Counted from the stretch's first letter, positions 8,251-17,096 are shown. The stretch is 64,000 bases of DNA from Solirubrobacteraceae bacterium (GCA_031177685.1 JAPSGI010000004.1:62001-126000); one strand, 5' to 3'. Numbers and translations are program-made. The notes: generated by a model not told the origin, from the letters alone.

Positions 8251-9209
8251 GTCGCCGGCGCGTCAGCGCGCAGCACGGCGGCGGCGAAGTCCGCGTACGC
8301 CTCCGGTACGAGGGAGCCGCCCGTGGCGCGGGCATGCCCGCGCCCGTAGTCGCCGCTCCCCGCGGGGGGCGTGTACACGCGCCGCAGCCAGGCGCGCAGA
8401 TCCGCTTCCGAGGCGCTGCGCACGGCGAACGAGACGCGGCCCGCGCGCCAGCCGGCGTTCGCGACCACGACGACGCGCGGCGCCAGCCGCCGCGCCCATG
8501 CGCTCGCCACCTGGGAGTGCACGCGGGCGGGCACGTCGAGCTCGATCAGCGCCGCGCTCGGTCCGACGCGCGGGGCGGCGCGCAGGGCGGCGCGGCGGTG
8601 GGCCTCGACCTCGCGGCGCGCCGCGTCGAGCGCTTGCGCCCGCGGGTCCGCCAGCGCCTCCGCCGGGCCGGGCGACCCGCTGAGCACCGCGAACGCCTCG
8701 GCGACCGGCCCGTCGCGCAGCCGTCCGGCGGCCGAGGTCAGGACGGCCAGGCGCCGCAGGGCGGTGACCGGCGTCGCAGCGGGGACGCCGGCGCGCCCCA
8801 GCGCACCCGCGCCGAGGTCGCCCGCGGCGCCCAGCGCCGCCAGCCAGGCCAGCTCGGCGGGACGGTCGAGCAGGCGCCAGGCCACCAGGCTGGTGGTGGG
8901 ATCGTCCGTGTCGTCGCCGTGAACGACCACGCCCTCCACCGGCTCGGGATCGGCGTGGTGGTCGACGAACAGCACGCAGGCGGCGTGCGGAACCGGCCGC
9001 ACGCCCCAGTCCGCCACCACGAGCGGGCGATCCGCCGGCAAAGCGCCCTCCCACGGAGTCGGCACGTGCAGCGCCCCGCCGCGAGCCCGCGTGGCGAGGA
9101 TCGCGCCGGCCGCGAGGCCGTCGGGGTCGCCGTGCGGCACGACCAGCGCGCCGGACCCATGCCGCTCCAGCCAGGCGCGCGCGCGGACCAGGGCCGTCTG
9201 CCCAGACAT
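8238..9209 (-). CDS. DHH-family phosphoesterase
   Basis: 323 residues. N-terminal metal motifs are HGDPDG (His26, Asp28, Asp30), VADWG (about 65-69) and the diagnostic DHHAD (83-87); the C-terminal DHHA1-type substrate motif GRGHARATGGS lies at about 289-299. The family includes oligoribonucleases, cyclic-dinucleotide phosphodiesterases and RecJ-like exonucleases; at this length and with a single DHH-DHHA1 module it is closest to small phosphoesterases, but substrate is unclear. The start codon lies in a 15-bp palindrome CATACG-CCC-CGTATG (9207-9221), which also supplies a CATACG hexamer 6 bases before the ATG. Confidence 0.8.
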   Translation of the reverse strand: MSGQTALVRARAWLERHGSGALVVPHGDPDGLAAGAILATRARGGALHVPTPWEGALPADRPLVVADWGVRPVPHAACVLFVDHHADPEPVEGVVVHGDDTDDPTTSLVAWRLLDRPAELAWLAALGAAGDLGAGALGRAGVPAATPVTALRRLAVLTSAAGRLRDGPVAEAFAVLSGSPGPAEALADPRAQALDAARREVEAHRRAALRAAPRVGPSAALIELDVPARVHSQVASAWARRLAPRVVVVANAGWRAGRVSFAVRSASEADLRAWLRRVYTPPAGSGDYGRGHARATGGSLVPEAYADFAAAVLRADAPATQNA

Positions 9210-9257
9210 ACGCCCCGTATGCCCCGCCGCGGGGACAATCGCGCCTCGGCGCCGCGC

Positions 9258-9836
9258 TCAGCCGAAGTCCGTCGTGTAGATCGCGGGATCGGGGTCGTCC
9301 GTGGGCTCGGGCGCGCCGGCCGCGATTCCCACGCCGACCAGCCGGCGGCGCGGGTCCAGGATGTTGCGGCGGTGGCCCGGACTCTCCATCCAGCCCGCGA
9401 CGATCTCCGCCGGCGTCCCGGCGCTCCCCGCGCCCCACGCGATGTTCTCGGCGCCCCCGCGCGAGCGCGGCCAGCCGGCCGCGCGCATCCGGTCCAGCGG
9501 GTCGCGGCCGGCCGGATCGCGATGCTCGAAGAAGTCGCGCTCGGCCATCGCGCGGGAGTGGGCGCGCGCGGAGTCGTCCAGGCGGGAGTCGCGGCCGAGC
9601 GGCGGCAAGCCGTGCTCGCGGCGCTTGTGGTTGAGCAGGCACAGCGTCGCCGCCTCGGCCGCGCGCACGTCGTCCGGCGGGCGGTCGCCGGAGCCTTCGC
9701 AGCCAGCCACGTCGCGCGTCAGGGCCGCGTCGAGGCGGTCCAGCACGCGCTCGCCGGCCACCGGCCACGCGACCGCCAGGACCACGATGACGACGAACGC
9801 CACGCGTGCCGCGGGTGAGACGTCGCCGAAGGACAC
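9258..9836 (-). CDS. CAP-domain (SCP/PR-1-like) secreted protein
   Basis: 192 residues from a GTG at 9836. A hydrophobic segment at about 9-28 (VAFVVIVVLAVAWPVAG) is a signal anchor. The remainder is a CAP domain: LLNHKRREHGLPPL, ARAHSRAMAERDFFEHR, AENIAWG, VAGWMESPGHRRNILDP and a final YTTDFG. The conserved His and Glu residues of the CAP cavity are present (SRAM.E..FFEH and GAENIAWG). Bacterial CAP proteins are extracellular; activities are poorly known. Cys46 and Cys66 may form a disulfide. Confidence 0.85.
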   Translation of the reverse strand: MSFGDVSPAARVAFVVIVVLAVAWPVAGERVLDRLDAALTRDVAGCEGSGDRPPDDVRAAEAATLCLLNHKRREHGLPPLGRDSRLDDSARAHSRAMAERDFFEHRDPAGRDPLDRMRAAGWPRSRGGAENIAWGAGSAGTPAEIVAGWMESPGHRRNILDPRRRLVGVGIAAGAPEPTDDPDPAIYTTDFG

Positions 9837-9855
9837 GCTCGTAGAACGCCGCGAG

Positions 9856-10809
9856 CTAGGCGTCCGTCACGGTGACGGAGAAGCGCGCGAAGTACCGCTC
9901 TCCCGGCGCGAGCACCTGGAGGCGCGCGCCGCTCACCAGCGCGTCGGTGGGCGCGGTCATCGGCTCGAAGCAGACGAAGTCCTGCCCGGCGGGCGCGTAG
10001 ACCTGGGCGTAGGGGTAGCCCGCCTCGAAGCGCACCTCGATGCGTCGCCCGCCGCCGCGTGCGACGAACGCCGGCGGGTGGCACAGCTCGACGTACAGGT
10101 CGTCGTACGTGCGCTCGCCCAGCCGGCCGGGCGCCTCGCGGACCGGGACGTCCTCGCCCGTGGGGATTCCGCGCTCGTCGAGCAGCGCCTGGCGGCGCAG
10201 CGGCAGCGTCACCTCGTAGTCGGCGCGCGCCACGCCCGGCAGCGTGACGTAGGGATGCCAGCCGAAGGCGACCGGCACGGGATCGTCGCCCGTGGCGTGC
10301 AGCAGCGTCTCGATCGCCAGCGTGGCGCCGGAAAGCATCACCTCGACGCGCACCTCGTGCGCGAACGGGAACCCCGCCATCAGCTCCTCGTGCGCGCCCC
10401 AGTCGAGCCGCGCGCAAAGCCGGGCGCCCGCCTCCCCGGCGGCGGTCTCCGTCACCTCCCAGTGCGGCGACGCGGATGCCAGGCCGTGGATCGGAAGGCC
10501 GTTGGGGTCCAGCCGCAGCGGAGTGCGTCCCGGGTCGAGTCCGACTTCCCTGCCGGCAACCGCGTACTCCATTCCCGACAGGCGGTTGGCCCACGGGTAC
10601 AGCAGCGGAATGCCCAGGCTCGAGCCGGTCTGGGCGTACTTCGCCAGCCCGCCGCGCTGGCCCAGCACCTCCTCGCCACGGTGACGCAGCGACGTGCCGA
10701 TCATCCCGGTCCCCGGCGCGAAGGCGGCGCGCAGCCGCGTCGCGGAGGCGTCGAGGACCGTGACGGGCAGCCCGTCGATCTCGTCCTCGCCGACCGCGTA
10801 GCCGCTCAC
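9856..10809 (-). CDS. Aldose 1-epimerase (galactose mutarotase) family protein
   Basis: 317 residues. The sugar-binding and catalytic pattern of mutarotases is present: LLYPWANRLSG near residue 75, the PIHGLA histidine near 104, FGWHPYVTLPG with the second histidine, and FEPMTAPTDAL near the C-terminus with the general-base Glu. It probably interconverts alpha and beta anomers of an aldose, or acts on a glucose-6-phosphate-like substrate. Its GTG start directly follows the TGA of the hemolysin III gene, so the two are translated as one operon together with the phosphotriesterase-like gene. Confidence 0.85.
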   Translation of the reverse strand: MSGYAVGEDEIDGLPVTVLDASATRLRAAFAPGTGMIGTSLRHRGEEVLGQRGGLAKYAQTGSSLGIPLLYPWANRLSGMEYAVAGREVGLDPGRTPLRLDPNGLPIHGLASASPHWEVTETAAGEAGARLCARLDWGAHEELMAGFPFAHEVRVEVMLSGATLAIETLLHATGDDPVPVAFGWHPYVTLPGVARADYEVTLPLRRQALLDERGIPTGEDVPVREAPGRLGERTYDDLYVELCHPPAFVARGGGRRIEVRFEAGYPYAQVYAPAGQDFVCFEPMTAPTDALVSGARLQVLAPGERYFARFSVTVTDA

Positions 10810-11466
10810 TCAGGCGCGCGGCATCACGTAGAAGGCCACGACGGCGTACTGCAGCGCCGCCGCCGCGATCACCAGCACGTGGAAGATCTCGTGGTAGCCG
10901 AACACCGTGGGAACCGGGTCGGGCCGCCGCGAGGCGTAGATCACCGCACCCGCCGTATACAGCGCGCCGCCCGCGCCGACCAGCCCGACCGCGGTGATCC
11001 CCAGTCGGTCCAGCATCTCGGGCATGGCGGCGATCGCCACCCAGCCCAGCGCCACGTAGACGATCGCGATCAGCCACTTGGGCGCGTCGATCCACACGAT
11101 CGTCATCACGATCCCGGCCGCCGCGCCGGCCCACACCGCGACGAGGATCGCCGTGGCCAGCCAGCCGTCCAGCGTGAGCAGGGCGAAGGGCGTGTAGGTG
11201 CCGGCGATCAGCACGAAGATCGCCGAGTGGTCGATCCGGCGCATCCAGCGCCGCGCGGCCGCCGAGGCCCAGGTGATCCGGTGGTACAGCGCGCTGGCCC
11301 CGAACAGCAGCGCGACCGACAGCGCGTATACGCCCGCGGCCAGGGCCGCGCGCCCGCTCGGCGCCGAGACGACCAGCCACAGCCCGAGCGGGAGCGACAC
11401 GAAGAACGCCCACTCGTGCGAGACGCCCCGCAGCCGCGGCTTGTCGGGAATCAGGCGGTCAGCCAT
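10810..11466 (-). CDS. Hemolysin III / PAQR-family membrane protein
   Basis: 218 residues with about seven membrane segments. Signature motifs are GVSHEWAFF near residue 14, SALYHRITW (about 58-66) followed by RRIDHSAIFVLIAGTYTP, and a C-terminal FGYHEIFHVLVI. These conserved His and Asp residues form the zinc-dependent active site of the PAQR/alkaline ceramidase/hemolysin III superfamily, suggesting a lipid hydrolase despite the hemolysin name. Its start overlaps the end of the upstream phosphotriesterase-like gene by 16 bases, and its stop abuts the aldose epimerase start. Confidence 0.88.
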   Translation of the reverse strand: MADRLIPDKPRLRGVSHEWAFFVSLPLGLWLVVSAPSGRAALAAGVYALSVALLFGASALYHRITWASAAARRWMRRIDHSAIFVLIAGTYTPFALLTLDGWLATAILVAVWAGAAAGIVMTIVWIDAPKWLIAIVYVALGWVAIAAMPEMLDRLGITAVGLVGAGGALYTAGAVIYASRRPDPVPTVFGYHEIFHVLVIAAAALQYAVVAFYVMPRA

Positions 11467-12398
11467 CCCCGCGGATTGTCACGCATCATCGTGTCGATCT
11501 GCTCGTCGGTCACCCCGCCCTCGGACAGTGCCGGCAGCACGCCCTCCCACAGGAACGTGAAGTGCCAGTTGGGCGCCATCTGCTTGACGAGGTCCTCGGG
11601 GAACCAGTCGATCGTCGCGCACGCGTCCTGGGAGAGCATCATGCGGTCGGCATACCCGCGCCGGCACAGCTCGATGACCGTCGCGTTGCGCCGGTCGGTG
11701 GGCAGGATGATGTCCAGCCCGTAGCGGTCCATCCCGATCCAGCAGCCGCGGCCCAGCAGCTCCTCGATGTAGTCGAGGTCGTCGGTGTCGCCGGTGTGGG
11801 CGATCTGGACGCGGCGCGGGTCGACGCCCTCGTCGTCGAAGACGTCCATGATCTCCAGCCCTCGGCGGGTCGCGGGGTGGGAGTGGGCCATGATCGGCCG
11901 GCCGGTCCGCAGGCTGGCCTGCGCGATGGCCCGCAGGATCCGCTCGACGTGCTCGGTGATCCCCGGCTCGTCCACCGCGCACTTGAGGAACGCGGCCTTC
12001 ACGCCGCTGCCCTGAATCCCCTCCTCGATGTCGTGCACGAAGGCGTCGACCATGGCCGACGGCTCGCGGTTCTCGAAGTACGGCGGCAGGAACGTGTACT
12101 TGGCGCCGTAGATGCCGGTCGCCATCACGAGCTGGATCCCGGTCTCCTGCACCACCCGCTGCGCGAGGCCGACGTTGCGGTTGAGGTCCATGCAGGAGGG
12201 GTCCACGATCGTCTTGACGCCGCGGTCCATCGCCGCCCGCACCTGCTCGACGGCCAGGTCGTACTCGCGCGCCTCGTCGTAGAGGTGCGGCCACTGCGCG
12301 CGCACCGCCTCCGACGTCGTGGACAGGTGCTCGTGCGCCAGCACGAGACCGAGGTCTGCGTCGTCGACGGGGCCGGACACGGTCTCGATCGGCGGCAA
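11451..12398 (-). CDS. Phosphotriesterase-family amidohydrolase
   Basis: 315 residues. All binuclear-metal ligands of the phosphotriesterase family are visible: HEH (His22, His24), Lys139 in FLKC (the carbamylated bridging lysine), HSH (His172, His174), His201 and Asp258 (SQDAC). Relatives include lactonases and organophosphate hydrolases; the natural substrate is probably a lactone or a phosphorylated sugar. The TTG start at 12398 is supported by a minus-strand GAGGAG 6 bases upstream (12405-12410), one of the few clear ribosome-binding sites in this part. First gene of a three-gene operon with hemolysin III and aldose epimerase. Confidence 0.85.
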   Translation of the reverse strand: MPPIETVSGPVDDADLGLVLAHEHLSTTSEAVRAQWPHLYDEAREYDLAVEQVRAAMDRGVKTIVDPSCMDLNRNVGLAQRVVQETGIQLVMATGIYGAKYTFLPPYFENREPSAMVDAFVHDIEEGIQGSGVKAAFLKCAVDEPGITEHVERILRAIAQASLRTGRPIMAHSHPATRRGLEIMDVFDDEGVDPRRVQIAHTGDTDDLDYIEELLGRGCWIGMDRYGLDIILPTDRRNATVIELCRRGYADRMMLSQDACATIDWFPEDLVKQMAPNWHFTFLWEGVLPALSEGGVTDEQIDTMMRDNPRGWLTA

Positions 12399-12463
12399 GG
12401 CGGACTCCTCTCTCCCGGGTGAGAGCCGATCGTAGCCGCGTGCGCGCTGTAGCCTGCGGCGCC

Positions 12464-13732
12464 GTGCGCGGGCTGACCCAGCGCGAGGTGCTGGCCGCGG
12501 CCGTGCTCGCGGCGATGGTCGCGCTGAGCGCCAAGCTCGCCTTCGACGCCGCGGCGATGCCCAGCAAGCCGCTGGTGTTCTCGCTCGCGGGACGGGGCTT
12601 TCCGGGCTGGCTGTCGGGCCCCTTTCACGGGCTCGGCGCGCATCTGACCTGGACGAGCTTCTACGCGCTGGTGCTGGCGCTGTGCGCGCTGTGGGGCGCG
12701 GCGTGCGCGCTCGCCGGCTCGATCCGCCTGCGCTGGGCGCTTGCGGCGGTCGGCGTGCTGCACCTCGTCTTCGCGCTGGCGCCGCCGATCGGCCTCTCGG
12801 ACGCCTTCAACTACATCGCCTACGGGCGCCTGGCGGTCGAGCACGGCCTCAACCCCTACACCGACACGCTCGTCCAGGTGCCGCATGACCCGGCGTTCGC
12901 GTACGCCACCTGGCCGGACTGGACCAACCCGTACGGGCCGCTGGCCACGCTGGCCTTCCTGCCGCTCGGGCTCACTGGCGTGCCGGAGGGCCTGTGGCTC
13001 GCCAAGCTGGGCGCGGCCGCGGCCAGCCTGGGCGTGGTCGCGCTGACCGCGGCCTGCGCGCGCGACCTGGGACGGCCCGCCACGCCCGCGGTCGTCTTCG
13101 TGGGACTCAACCCGGTGCTGCTGCTCTACGGCGTGGCGGGCGCGCACGTGGACCTGCTGGTCGTCGTGCTGTCGCTGGCCGGGGTGTGGATGGTGCTGCG
13201 CGGGCGCGCGGCGGGCGGTGGCGCCGCGCTCGTCGCGGGCGCCGCCATGAAGGTGACGGCGGCGCTGCCGCTGCTGTTCGCGCTCGCCGGCGCGCGCCGC
13301 CGGCGCGCGCTGGCCCTCGGCGCGGCGGGCGCGGGGGCGGCGGTCGGGCTGCTGGCCCTGGTGCTGTTCGGGCCCCACTTCTTCGCGGGCGTGGCCGACC
13401 AGCGCGAGATCACCTCGCCGCGCAGCGCCCCGGGCCTTCTCGCCCGGCTCGCGGGCTTCGACGACGTGCCGCCCGGCTTCGCGGCCGCCGCGCTCGCCGG
13501 CTTCGCCGGCGCGCTGGCGTGGCTGCTGCGCGCGACCTGGCGCGGACGCGACTGGATCGAGGCCGCCGGCTGGGCCACCGTCGCCCTGCTGCTCGCGCTG
13601 ACCTGGCTGATGCCCTGGTACGTCGTGTGGCTGCTGCCGCTCGCCGCCCTGTCCGCCGGGCCGCGCCTGCGCTACGCCGCCGCCGCGCTGACCGTGTTCG
13701 TGGTGGCCGTGCGGATCATCCCGCTGGGCTGA
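12464..13732 (+). CDS. GT87-like polytopic mannosyltransferase
   Basis: 422 residues with about ten membrane helices. After the first helix a loop carries LSDAFNYIAYGRLAVEHGLNPY, the typical D-containing extracytoplasmic loop of GT-C enzymes that use polyprenyl-phosphate sugars, then WTNPYGPLATL. Similar to the GT87/MptA-type mannosyltransferases of actinobacterial envelope glycolipids. The donor would come from the polyprenol-phosphate mannosyltransferase at 20398. Start chosen at GTG 12464 because TAGCCT (12450-12455) sits 8 bases before it; the frame stays open upstream to a GTG at 12419. Overlaps the convergent hydrolase by 17 bases. Confidence 0.75.
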   Translation: MRGLTQREVLAAAVLAAMVALSAKLAFDAAAMPSKPLVFSLAGRGFPGWLSGPFHGLGAHLTWTSFYALVLALCALWGAACALAGSIRLRWALAAVGVLHLVFALAPPIGLSDAFNYIAYGRLAVEHGLNPYTDTLVQVPHDPAFAYATWPDWTNPYGPLATLAFLPLGLTGVPEGLWLAKLGAAAASLGVVALTAACARDLGRPATPAVVFVGLNPVLLLYGVAGAHVDLLVVVLSLAGVWMVLRGRAAGGGAALVAGAAMKVTAALPLLFALAGARRRRALALGAAGAGAAVGLLALVLFGPHFFAGVADQREITSPRSAPGLLARLAGFDDVPPGFAAAALAGFAGALAWLLRATWRGRDWIEAAGWATVALLLALTWLMPWYVVWLLPLAALSAGPRLRYAAAALTVFVVAVRIIPLG

Positions 13733-14564
13733 CCTGCGCCCGCAGGAACGGGATCACGGCGTCGGCGACGCCCTCGGGGTCGTCCGCGAACGGCCAGTGC
13801 CCGCTTTCCTGCAGCACGACGACCTCCGCGCTGGGGAAGGCCAGTTCGCGCTGCTGCTCGGCGTGGTGCAGCGGGACGAAGCGGTCGCGCCCGCCCCACA
13901 GCACCAGCGCCGGGCGGTCCAGCGGGCGAAACAGCTGCGCCACGCTGGTCAGCAGCTCGTCGTCGGTGCGGTTGCGGTACAGGCGCAGCACCAGGCGGCG
14001 GGTGGCGCGGTCGTAGTGGTCGTACATGCGATCCACGAACGCCGGCGGCAGCGGGCGCCCGTCCTCCTGCGCGAGCGCCTTGCGAAAGGCACGCCGCGTG
14101 GTCAGCGCCATCACCAGCTCGCCCAGCACCGGCCGCGCCCACATGCGGCCGGTGCTGTGCACCTCGAAACCGACGAGGATCCCCGTGTCCATCAGCACGA
14201 CGCTGGCGAAGGCGTCCTGGTGCGTCGCCGCCCACGCCAGCCCCCACGGGCCCCCGAAGTCGTGCAGGACGAGGTGCGCGCGCTCCACGCCCAGCTCGGC
14301 CAGGGCGGCGTCCAGGAACCGCGCCGGCCCCTCGACCGGCAACGCGAGGTCGCGCGGCTTGTCCGCGCGGCCGAACCCGGGCATGTCGAACGCGACCGAC
14401 CGCGCGAAATCCCCGGTGCGGCCCATCAGGTCGTGCCAGTCCAACCCCGCGCCCGGATTGCCGTGCACGAACACGACGGCCTCCGCCGCGTCCGGCGGCC
14501 CGGACTCGGCGAGCACCGTGCGGATCCCGCCCGCCTCGAAGGGGCGCTCGCGGACCGTGCTCAC
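13716..14564 (-). CDS. Alpha/beta hydrolase, haloalkane dehalogenase-like
   Basis: 282 residues. HGNPGAGLDW supplies the oxyanion hole, LVLHDFGGPWGLA carries an Asp nucleophile as in haloalkane dehalogenases and epoxide hydrolases rather than Ser, WGGRDRFVP holds the acid position, and SGHWPFADDP the catalytic His. The halide-stabilising Trp next to the nucleophile is Phe here, so dehalogenation is not proven. GTG 14564 overlaps the TGA of the upstream epimerase by four bases (GTGA), showing translational coupling. A related hydrolase with HDWG lies at 58504. Confidence 0.78.
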   Translation of the reverse strand: MSTVRERPFEAGGIRTVLAESGPPDAAEAVVFVHGNPGAGLDWHDLMGRTGDFARSVAFDMPGFGRADKPRDLALPVEGPARFLDAALAELGVERAHLVLHDFGGPWGLAWAATHQDAFASVVLMDTGILVGFEVHSTGRMWARPVLGELVMALTTRRAFRKALAQEDGRPLPPAFVDRMYDHYDRATRRLVLRLYRNRTDDELLTSVAQLFRPLDRPALVLWGGRDRFVPLHHAEQQRELAFPSAEVVVLQESGHWPFADDPEGVADAVIPFLRAQVSPAG

Positions 14565-15535
14565 GCCGCCGTCGCGCGCAGCTCGGCCAGGCCGTCCGCG
14601 CGGCTCTTGACCGGCGCGTAGCCGAGCTCCTCCCGCGCGCGGGAGATGTCGATCGTGCATTCCTGGGCCGACAGCCAGTACGTGAGGCGCGTCAACGGTG
14701 GCGGGCCGGGACGGCGCAGCAGGCCCCACAGGCCCTCGACCACGGGCGCGATCGTCCGTACCACGCCCGCCGGCGCGTCCTTGTCCGGGATCTCGACGCC
14801 CTGGGTGCCCAGCAGCTGCGTGACGAACTCGCGGAACACCACCGGGTCGCCGTCCGTCACGAAGTACACGCCGCCGGGCCGGCCCTGGGTCGCGCCGAGC
14901 ATCAGGCCCTCGACGACGTTGTCCACGTGCGTGGTGGCGGTGAGGTGGCGCCCGCCGCCGATCCAGCGGAAGCGCCCGGAGCGCACGGCGGCCGTCAGGC
15001 CGGGGAGGATCGTGGTGTCGCCCACGCCCCACACGAAGCGCGGGCGCACGACGACCGTCTCGAGGTCGTGGCCGTTGGCGTCGCGCACGGCCTGCTCGGC
15101 CTGGGCCTTGGTCGCCGGGTAGTGGGCCTTGGAGTCGGGACGCAGCGGCGCCGTCTCGTCCACGTTGACCAGCGGCTGGCCGGCCAGCAGCGCCGCCTCG
15201 GTACCCACGTGGACGAAGCGCCGCATTCCCGCCTGGCGCGCGGCGTCCAGCGCGTTGCGGGTCCCCTGCACGTTGCCGCGCTCGAAGTCCTCGCGCCGGC
15301 CCGCCTCCCCCAGCGCCGCGGCCGCGTGGAAGAACACCTCGCAGCCCTCCGCGCCGGCCGCCATGGCGGCGACGTCGTCGAGGTCGCCGCGCACCGGCTC
15401 GGCCCCGTCCGCGGCCACCTTGGCGGCGGAGGAGTCCGAGCGCGCGAGCGCGCGGACGTCCGACCCGTCGGCGCGCAGCCGCCTGATCAGGTGCCCGCCG
15501 ATGAAGCCCGACCCTCCCGTCACGAAGGCCCGCAT
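14561..15535 (-). CDS. NAD-dependent epimerase/dehydratase (extended SDR)
   Basis: 324 residues. Rossmann motif TGGSGFIGGHL at residues 6-16, Asp of the GDLDD motif near 50, HAAA near 70, and YPATKAQAEQ carrying the Tyr-x3-Lys catalytic pair near 138. The downstream part (FVTDGDPVVFREF, TLLP-like linker) resembles NAD(P)-dependent epimerases and 3-beta-hydroxysteroid dehydrogenase-like SDRs; the substrate is unknown. A minus-strand TAGGCT (15543-15548) 7 bases before the ATG suggests a leaderless start. Operon with the hydrolase downstream. Confidence 0.82.
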   Translation of the reverse strand: MRAFVTGGSGFIGGHLIRRLRADGSDVRALARSDSSAAKVAADGAEPVRGDLDDVAAMAAGAEGCEVFFHAAAALGEAGRREDFERGNVQGTRNALDAARQAGMRRFVHVGTEAALLAGQPLVNVDETAPLRPDSKAHYPATKAQAEQAVRDANGHDLETVVVRPRFVWGVGDTTILPGLTAAVRSGRFRWIGGGRHLTATTHVDNVVEGLMLGATQGRPGGVYFVTDGDPVVFREFVTQLLGTQGVEIPDKDAPAGVVRTIAPVVEGLWGLLRRPGPPPLTRLTYWLSAQECTIDISRAREELGYAPVKSRADGLAELRATAA

Positions 15536-15545
15536 GGGGCCGAGC

Positions 15546-15911
15546 CTATCCTCCCCGCAGCGCGTCGCGCGCCAGCTGCGCGGCCACGACGACCATCAGC
15601 GCGGCGAAGGCGACCTCCAGCGCGTCCTCGGGCACCGCGTTGGCGAGCGCCACGCCCCCGAAGGCACCGGCCGCGGCCAAAACGCCCATCGCGATGCCCT
15701 CGCGCGCGCGCAGGTTGCCGTACGAGCGCTGGCGCCACGCTCCGACGAGCGCCACCGGGATGATGGCCAGCAGCGACGTCGCCTCCGCCTCCACCTGGCC
15801 GGCGTCGTAGATGAAGACCAGCGCGGGGACGAACACCACGCCGCCGCCCACGCCGAACATGCCCGAGACGAGGCCGGCCGCCACGCCGGCGACGATCGCC
15901 TCGACGATCAC
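15546..15911 (-). CDS. TauE/SafE half-protein (second of a pair)
   Basis: 121 residues from GTG 15911, which overlaps the stop of the preceding gene by four bases. It shows VAAGLVSGMFGVGGGVVFVPAL, the repeat signature of TauE/SafE sulfite/organosulfonate exporters, plus LVGAWRQRSYGNLR and about four membrane helices. Family members are usually about 250 residues with this module twice in one chain; here each half has its own gene. The two products probably assemble as a heteromer. Confidence 0.78.
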   Translation of the reverse strand: MIVEAIVAGVAAGLVSGMFGVGGGVVFVPALVFIYDAGQVEAEATSLLAIIPVALVGAWRQRSYGNLRAREGIAMGVLAAAGAFGGVALANAVPEDALEVAFAALMVVVAAQLARDALRGG

Positions 15912-16279
15912 TGCACCACCAGCTGGACCGCCATCAGGACGAGGAAGGCCGAGAAGGCGAGCGTCACCGCCTTGGTGGGGACGCGCTGCTGGAGCCACGT
16001 CCCGGCGAGCACGCCGACCACCGCCGGCAGTCCGATCGCCAGCGCCTGGCCGGCGTCCACGTTCCCGTAGAAGCCTTGAATCGCCGCGGCGACGGCGGCG
16101 ATCACGACGATCGCGGCCAGCGACGTCCCGGTCGCCTCACGCGTCTCGTAGCCGAGCCACAGCACGAGCAGCGGAACGATGATCGACCCGCCCCCCACCC
16201 CGAACAGGCCGCTGAAGATCCCGGCCGCCGTCCCGATCGCTCCCAGCTTGAGCCAGCGGCCGCGGTTCACGGGGGGCAT
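15908..16279 (-). CDS. TauE/SafE half-protein (first of a pair)
   Basis: 123 residues from ATG 16279. GTAAGIFSGLFGVGGGSIIVPLLVLWLG is the same TauE/SafE repeat signature as in the downstream partner, followed by TREATGTSLAAIVVIA and the QGFYGNVDAG segment. The stop codon TGA overlaps the GTG of the partner (GTGA), so the two are made in a coupled way and likely form one transporter for sulfite, sulfoacetate or another small anion. The frame can be read further upstream but that part has no transporter-like sequence. Divergent from otsB. Confidence 0.78.
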   Translation of the reverse strand: MPPVNRGRWLKLGAIGTAAGIFSGLFGVGGGSIIVPLLVLWLGYETREATGTSLAAIVVIAAVAAAIQGFYGNVDAGQALAIGLPAVVGVLAGTWLQQRVPTKAVTLAFSAFLVLMAVQLVVQ

Positions 16280-16289
16280 ACTAGAAGTC

Positions 16290-17096
16290 GTGACGACCGC
16301 TGCCACGCTGGCCGAGCCGCTGGCGCCGCTGCGGGCTGACCCCGCCCGCACCGCGGTGCTGTTCGACGTCGACGGGACGCTGGCGCCCATCGTGCGCCAC
16401 GCGGATGACGCGACCGTGTCCGAGGCCGTGCGCGGGCTGCTGATCCAGGTGGCCAAGCGCTACGGCGTGGTCGCCTGCGTGAGCGGGCGGCGCGCGGCCG
16501 ACGCCCGGCGCATCGTGTCGATCGGCTCGATCGCCTACGTCGGCGCACACGGCGGCGAGCTGCTGCGCCCCGGCAACGTGCGTCCGGAGGTGGACCGGGC
16601 GCTGGAGGAGTGGAGCCGGCGCGTGCAGGACTTCGCGCGCGAGGCGGACAACGCGCCGCTCAGCCGCCTGCGCATTCGTTTGGAGGACAAGGAGTCGATC
16701 GTCGCCTTCCACTGGCGCGGGACGCCGGACGAGGGAGCCGCCCACGCCGCCGTCCAGGAGGTCGCCAATCGGGCCGAGGCCGTGGGGCTGAGCACGCACT
16801 GGGGGCGCAAGGTGCTGGAGGTGCGCCCCCCCGTGCGCATGGACAAGGGCATCGGGATCCGCCACCTGCTGCGCGAGGCGGACGTCCGCGCCGCGCTGTA
16901 CGTGGGCGACGACGCCACCGACCTCGACGCCTTCGACGCGCTGACCGAGCTGGCGCAGCAGGGACGCCTGGACACGGTGATCTGCGCCGGCGTGCGCTCG
17001 GAGGAGGGTCCGCGCGAGATCGTCGAGCGCGCCGACCTCGTCCTCGACGGCCCCGGCGACGTCCGGGCCCTGCTGGAGGCGCTGCTCGCGGGCTGA
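16290..17096 (+). CDS. otsB: Trehalose-6-phosphate phosphatase-like HAD hydrolase
   Basis: 268 residues. HAD motif I VLFDVDGTLAPI (about 23-34), motif II VSGRRAADARR (about 69-79), the trehalose-phosphatase YVGAHGGE segment, Lys in WGRKVLEVRP, and motif IV YVGDDATDLDAF. These are the hallmarks of OtsB, which turns trehalose-6-phosphate into trehalose. No otsA is in the window. GTG 16290 lies 7 bases after CATACT (16277-16282), consistent with a leaderless start. It leads an operon in which each stop overlaps the next start by one base (TGATG, TAGTG). Confidence 0.85.
   Translation: MTTAATLAEPLAPLRADPARTAVLFDVDGTLAPIVRHADDATVSEAVRGLLIQVAKRYGVVACVSGRRAADARRIVSIGSIAYVGAHGGELLRPGNVRPEVDRALEEWSRRVQDFAREADNAPLSRLRIRLEDKESIVAFHWRGTPDEGAAHAAVQEVANRAEAVGLSTHWGRKVLEVRPPVRMDKGIGIRHLLREADVRAALYVGDDATDLDAFDALTELAQQGRLDTVICAGVRSEEGPREIVERADLVLDGPGDVRALLEALLAG

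Noticed and set aside
9207-9221. CATACG-CCC-CGTATG palindrome at the start of the DHH gene as an operator
   Set aside because: It may simply arise from the -10-like CATACG and the start codon ATG context; evidence for a regulator is too thin to call it.
15546-16279. Frameshifted single TauE/SafE pseudogene
   Set aside because: Both halves have proper starts, an exact GTGA overlap and complete membrane domains, so a genuine two-gene arrangement is more likely.
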